51,075 bases of DNA from Candidatus Methanomethylicaceae archaeon (GTDB lineage Archaea > Thermoproteota > Methanomethylicia > Methanomethylicales > Methanomethylicaceae), in NCBI GenBank assembly GCA_025057955.1, contig JANXER010000009.1:1-51075 (forward strand), read 5' to 3'. Both the position numbers and the translations under genes were made by a program. Below the pieces are notes generated by a model. That model was not told where the DNA came from. It did not search any database and saw only the letters and a program-made list of their open reading frames with translations. Of this stretch, positions 48,490 to 51,075 are shown piece after piece. How positions within the stretch are numbered: the first letter of the stretch is position 1; every line of letters starts with the position of its first letter.

Positions 48490-49763
48490 TTCTCTCTAAA
48501 TTCCAATTCAAATTTTTGAAAGACAAATGAATTTTGTGGAACATCCTTATAAACTGCAGTATGAGGGGCAATCCAACTATTTGGCCCTATCTTCACTCCA
48601 GGATATATGCTCACATTAATTCCAGTTTTCACATTATCACCAATGAATGCCCCTAGCTTTCTCCTTCCACTATTCACTTTCTCCCCTTTAATTGTAACTT
48701 TTATTGAGGCTTCATCAAATCTAAGATTTGAGATTATAGTTCCAGCGCCTATATTACATCCAGCTCCAATAATACTATCACCAATATAGGAAAGATGGCC
48801 TATATGAGTATTCTCCATTATTATGCTAGCCTTAACTTCACAAGCATTTCCTATTCTTACATTTTGACATAGATATGTATATGGTCGAATATAACAGTTT
48901 GGGCCAATTATACACCCTTTAGATATCCATACTGGGCCTTCTATGTATGATCCAGAAAGAATATGAGCGCCTTCTTCAATTACAACATTGCCCAATATAT
49001 GAGCGCCTTCTTCAACCATTCCAAGAATTCTTCTCTCTTTAATCAGTTTATCCATTAAAATTCTATTTGCCTCGAGTATATCCCATGGTCTTCCTACATC
49101 TATCCACTCATCCTCCTTAGCTTTGACAATAAGCATTTTGAATCCACTGTCCATAGCAGCATTGATTGCATCAGTAAGCTCAATCTCTCCTCTATTGGAT
49201 TTTGGCGTTCTTTCTAAGAAATCAAAAATTTCTGGCTTAAGTATATATATTCCACCGTTAATTAGATTGGGGCCTTCTATATTGGGCTTCTCCTCAATTC
49301 TTAATAATAAATTGTTCTTTATTGATAGCACTCCAAACTCTTTAGCATTTCTAACAGGAACTGCAAGTATAGCACCAAAGTAGGATTTATTAAATAGAGA
49401 AATCATATCATGAAGAATGGAAGGATGAAATGCAAGATCTCCATATATGACCAGAAAGGGATCGTCCTTAAGCAAATTCCTACATGAAAGTAAAGCCTCT
49501 CCTGTTCCTCCAAGGGATGGTTGTTCCAAATATCCTATTTTAATACCAAATTTAGATCCATCACCTAAATGAGCCTTTATAGATTCTCCCATGTATTTTA
49601 TAACAATTATTATTTCATTCACATTTATTTCTTTCAGAGCATTAATTATATGTTCAATTAAAGTGGCTCCAGCAATTGGAATCATATGCTTAGGACGTGT
49701 GATTGTAAAAGGTTCAAGCCTAATTCCTTTACCAGCCGCAAGAATTACAGCCTTCGTAGTCAT
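48486..49763 (-). CDS. bifunctional sugar-1-phosphate nucleotidylyltransferase/acetyltransferase (GlmU-like)
   Basis: KAVILAAGKGIRLEPFTITRPKHMIPIAG; C-terminal left-handed beta-helix hexapeptides. Confidence 0.93.
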   Translation of the reverse strand: MTTKAVILAAGKGIRLEPFTITRPKHMIPIAGATLIEHIINALKEINVNEIIIVIKYMGESIKAHLGDGSKFGIKIGYLEQPSLGGTGEALLSCRNLLKDDPFLVIYGDLAFHPSILHDMISLFNKSYFGAILAVPVRNAKEFGVLSIKNNLLLRIEEKPNIEGPNLINGGIYILKPEIFDFLERTPKSNRGEIELTDAINAAMDSGFKMLIVKAKEDEWIDVGRPWDILEANRILMDKLIKERRILGMVEEGAHILGNVVIEEGAHILSGSYIEGPVWISKGCIIGPNCYIRPYTYLCQNVRIGNACEVKASIIMENTHIGHLSYIGDSIIGAGCNIGAGTIISNLRFDEASIKVTIKGEKVNSGRRKLGAFIGDNVKTGINVSIYPGVKIGPNSWIAPHTAVYKDVPQNSFVFQKFELEFREK

Positions 49764-51075
49764 GCCTCCATTGAATCAAATATAATTTTACGCAATGAGG
49801 AGATAAGATTTTTTGCTCTCTCTTCATTTGGAGACTCCACAGTTATCCTTATTATTGGCTCTGTTCCTGAGGCTCTGATAAGAGCCCAAGTATAATCATC
49901 CCAGGAAATTCTAATTCCATCTATATAAGATATTTCAGCATCAGAATATAATTCATTAATCTTTGGCTTTAATCTATTAATTAAATTCAATTTATCATAA
50001 CATTTAATCTTTGATCTTTCTATGAAAAAGCTTGGAATTCCCATCATTAATTCAGAGGCTCTTATATCCTCTGAGTCTAAAAAATTCAAAAGAATTATTG
50101 AAGATAATACACCATCAGGACACTTCAGTATTTTCGGAAAGATCCATGCACCACAGCTCTCTCCTCCAAAGGAGGCATCTCTCTTGAGAGCTTCTTCAAC
50201 CACGTATGGATCTCCAACTTTGGTTCTATATACAATACCACCTAATGGTTTAATTAGAAAATCTATAATGGATGATGAATCCACATTAGTTACAATCGGT
50301 CCACCAAATTTCTTCACAAAATACTTAGCCACTTGAGCTAAAGTAATATCTTGAGGGATCACATTACCCTTTTCATCAATTACTACTAATCGATCTCCAT
50401 CACCATCATAGGCAAAGCCTATATCCAATGATTTCCTCTTCACAAACTCACATGTCTCTCTTAAGGACTCCTCATTCGGCTCTGGTCCTCTTCCTGGAAA
50501 TCTTCCATCTGGATCCAAGTTTATAGCATGTACCTCATGATTGCCAAGGCGAAATACAAGTGGAGCTGTCAATGAAGTTGTTCCATTACCAGGATCAATG
50601 CAGATTCTCCACTTCTTCCTTGTATTAAACTTTGATACCAACATCTCTACGTATTCATAAAATCCACAACCATCTATTCTAGATCCTAAAGAGTCCCAAT
50701 TTGCATAATTTGGCTCAGAATAAATCAAGAGTTCATAGAAGGATGGTAAGGCTGGTTTTCCAGTATTATCAAATATTTTTATTCCATTATATTCAGGTGG
50801 ATTGTGACTAGCAGTTATAGCAATTCCACCGGAATAGTATTGAGAATAAAATGCAATTGCTGGTGTAGGAAGCATGCCCATAAATATAGAATTAGAGCCA
50901 CTAGCGCAAATACCATTAATAATAGCATTTGCTAATAGAGGAGAGGTTAATCTAACATCGTGACCTATAACATAATTTCCTCTTTTCCAATTGGAAATAT
51001 TTGCGCCCACTTTAATACATAATTCCAATGAAACTTCTTTAATTGCTATTCCTCTAATTCCAGATGAGCTTATTA
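49760..51075 (-). CDS. phosphoglucosamine/phosphomannomutase, 5' end truncated by window edge
   Basis: TASHNPPEYNGIKIF, DGDGDRLVVID; the frame stays open upstream of 51028 (LISSSGIRGIAIKEVSLELC...), so the gene starts outside the window. Confidence 0.94.
   Translation of the reverse strand, partial: ISSSGIRGIAIKEVSLELCIKVGANISNWKRGNYVIGHDVRLTSPLLANAIINGICASGSNSIFMGMLPTPAIAFYSQYYSGGIAITASHNPPEYNGIKIFDNTGKPALPSFYELLIYSEPNYANWDSLGSRIDGCGFYEYVEMLVSKFNTRKKWRICIDPGNGTTSLTAPLVFRLGNHEVHAINLDPDGRFPGRGPEPNEESLRETCEFVKRKSLDIGFAYDGDGDRLVVIDEKGNVIPQDITLAQVAKYFVKKFGGPIVTNVDSSSIIDFLIKPLGGIVYRTKVGDPYVVEEALKRDASFGGESCGAWIFPKILKCPDGVLSSIILLNFLDSEDIRASELMMGIPSFFIERSKIKCYDKLNLINRLKPKINELYSDAEISYIDGIRISWDDYTWALIRASGTEPIIRITVESPNEERAKNLISSLRKIIFDSMEA

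Noticed and set aside
1-51075. CRISPR arrays, transposases, integrases, phage or defence genes
   Set aside because: None recognised on either strand; all substantial ORFs are core archaeal families.

Overview
This window is a gene-dense, AT-rich archaeal chromosome segment. It is probably from the TACK / crenarchaeote-like side, given Alba, the P0/P1 stalk genes, L31e/L39e/LX, PDCD5 and the exosome-SBDS-proteasome cluster; I cannot name the species. Nearly all of it is core information-processing genes. (1) A stalk/translation superoperon on the minus strand: secE-nusG-L11-L1-L10-L12-alaS-leuS-DUF434. (2) A minus-strand cluster: Rpp21-S19e-PDCD5-L39e-L31e-aIF6-LX-prefoldin alpha-ftsY-argF-dtdA. 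(3) The exosome superoperon: psmA-SBDS-Rrp4-Rrp41-Rrp42-L37Ae-Brix-Pcc1-prefoldin beta-DUF3194-DHH-ECF transporter. (4) An RNase P/L15e block with a C/D box sRNA. (5) A UDP-sugar/radical SAM block at the right end. I see no CRISPR, transposon, prophage or obvious defence island. The ORF track misses three small genes (L40e, L39e, SecE), two tRNAs and one C/D box sRNA. The strongest unusual observations are: a tRNA-Val(CAC) gene with a 16-nt intron at the noncanonical position 25/26 and a readable bulge-helix-bulge; a C/D box sRNA abutting the pop5 stop codon, with a guide complementary to the 23S P-loop region; an apparent AUU initiation codon for Rrp4 behind a strong Shine-Dalgarno; an aL10/P0 protein lacking its acidic stalk tail; a probable Re-citrate-synthase-type gene inserted in the exosome/RNase P cluster; long perfect nucleotide repeats between the two AAA domains of Cdc48; and several short tandem duplications, mostly at gene junctions. 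Nothing was computed: all calls are manual reading plus knowledge of the named families.
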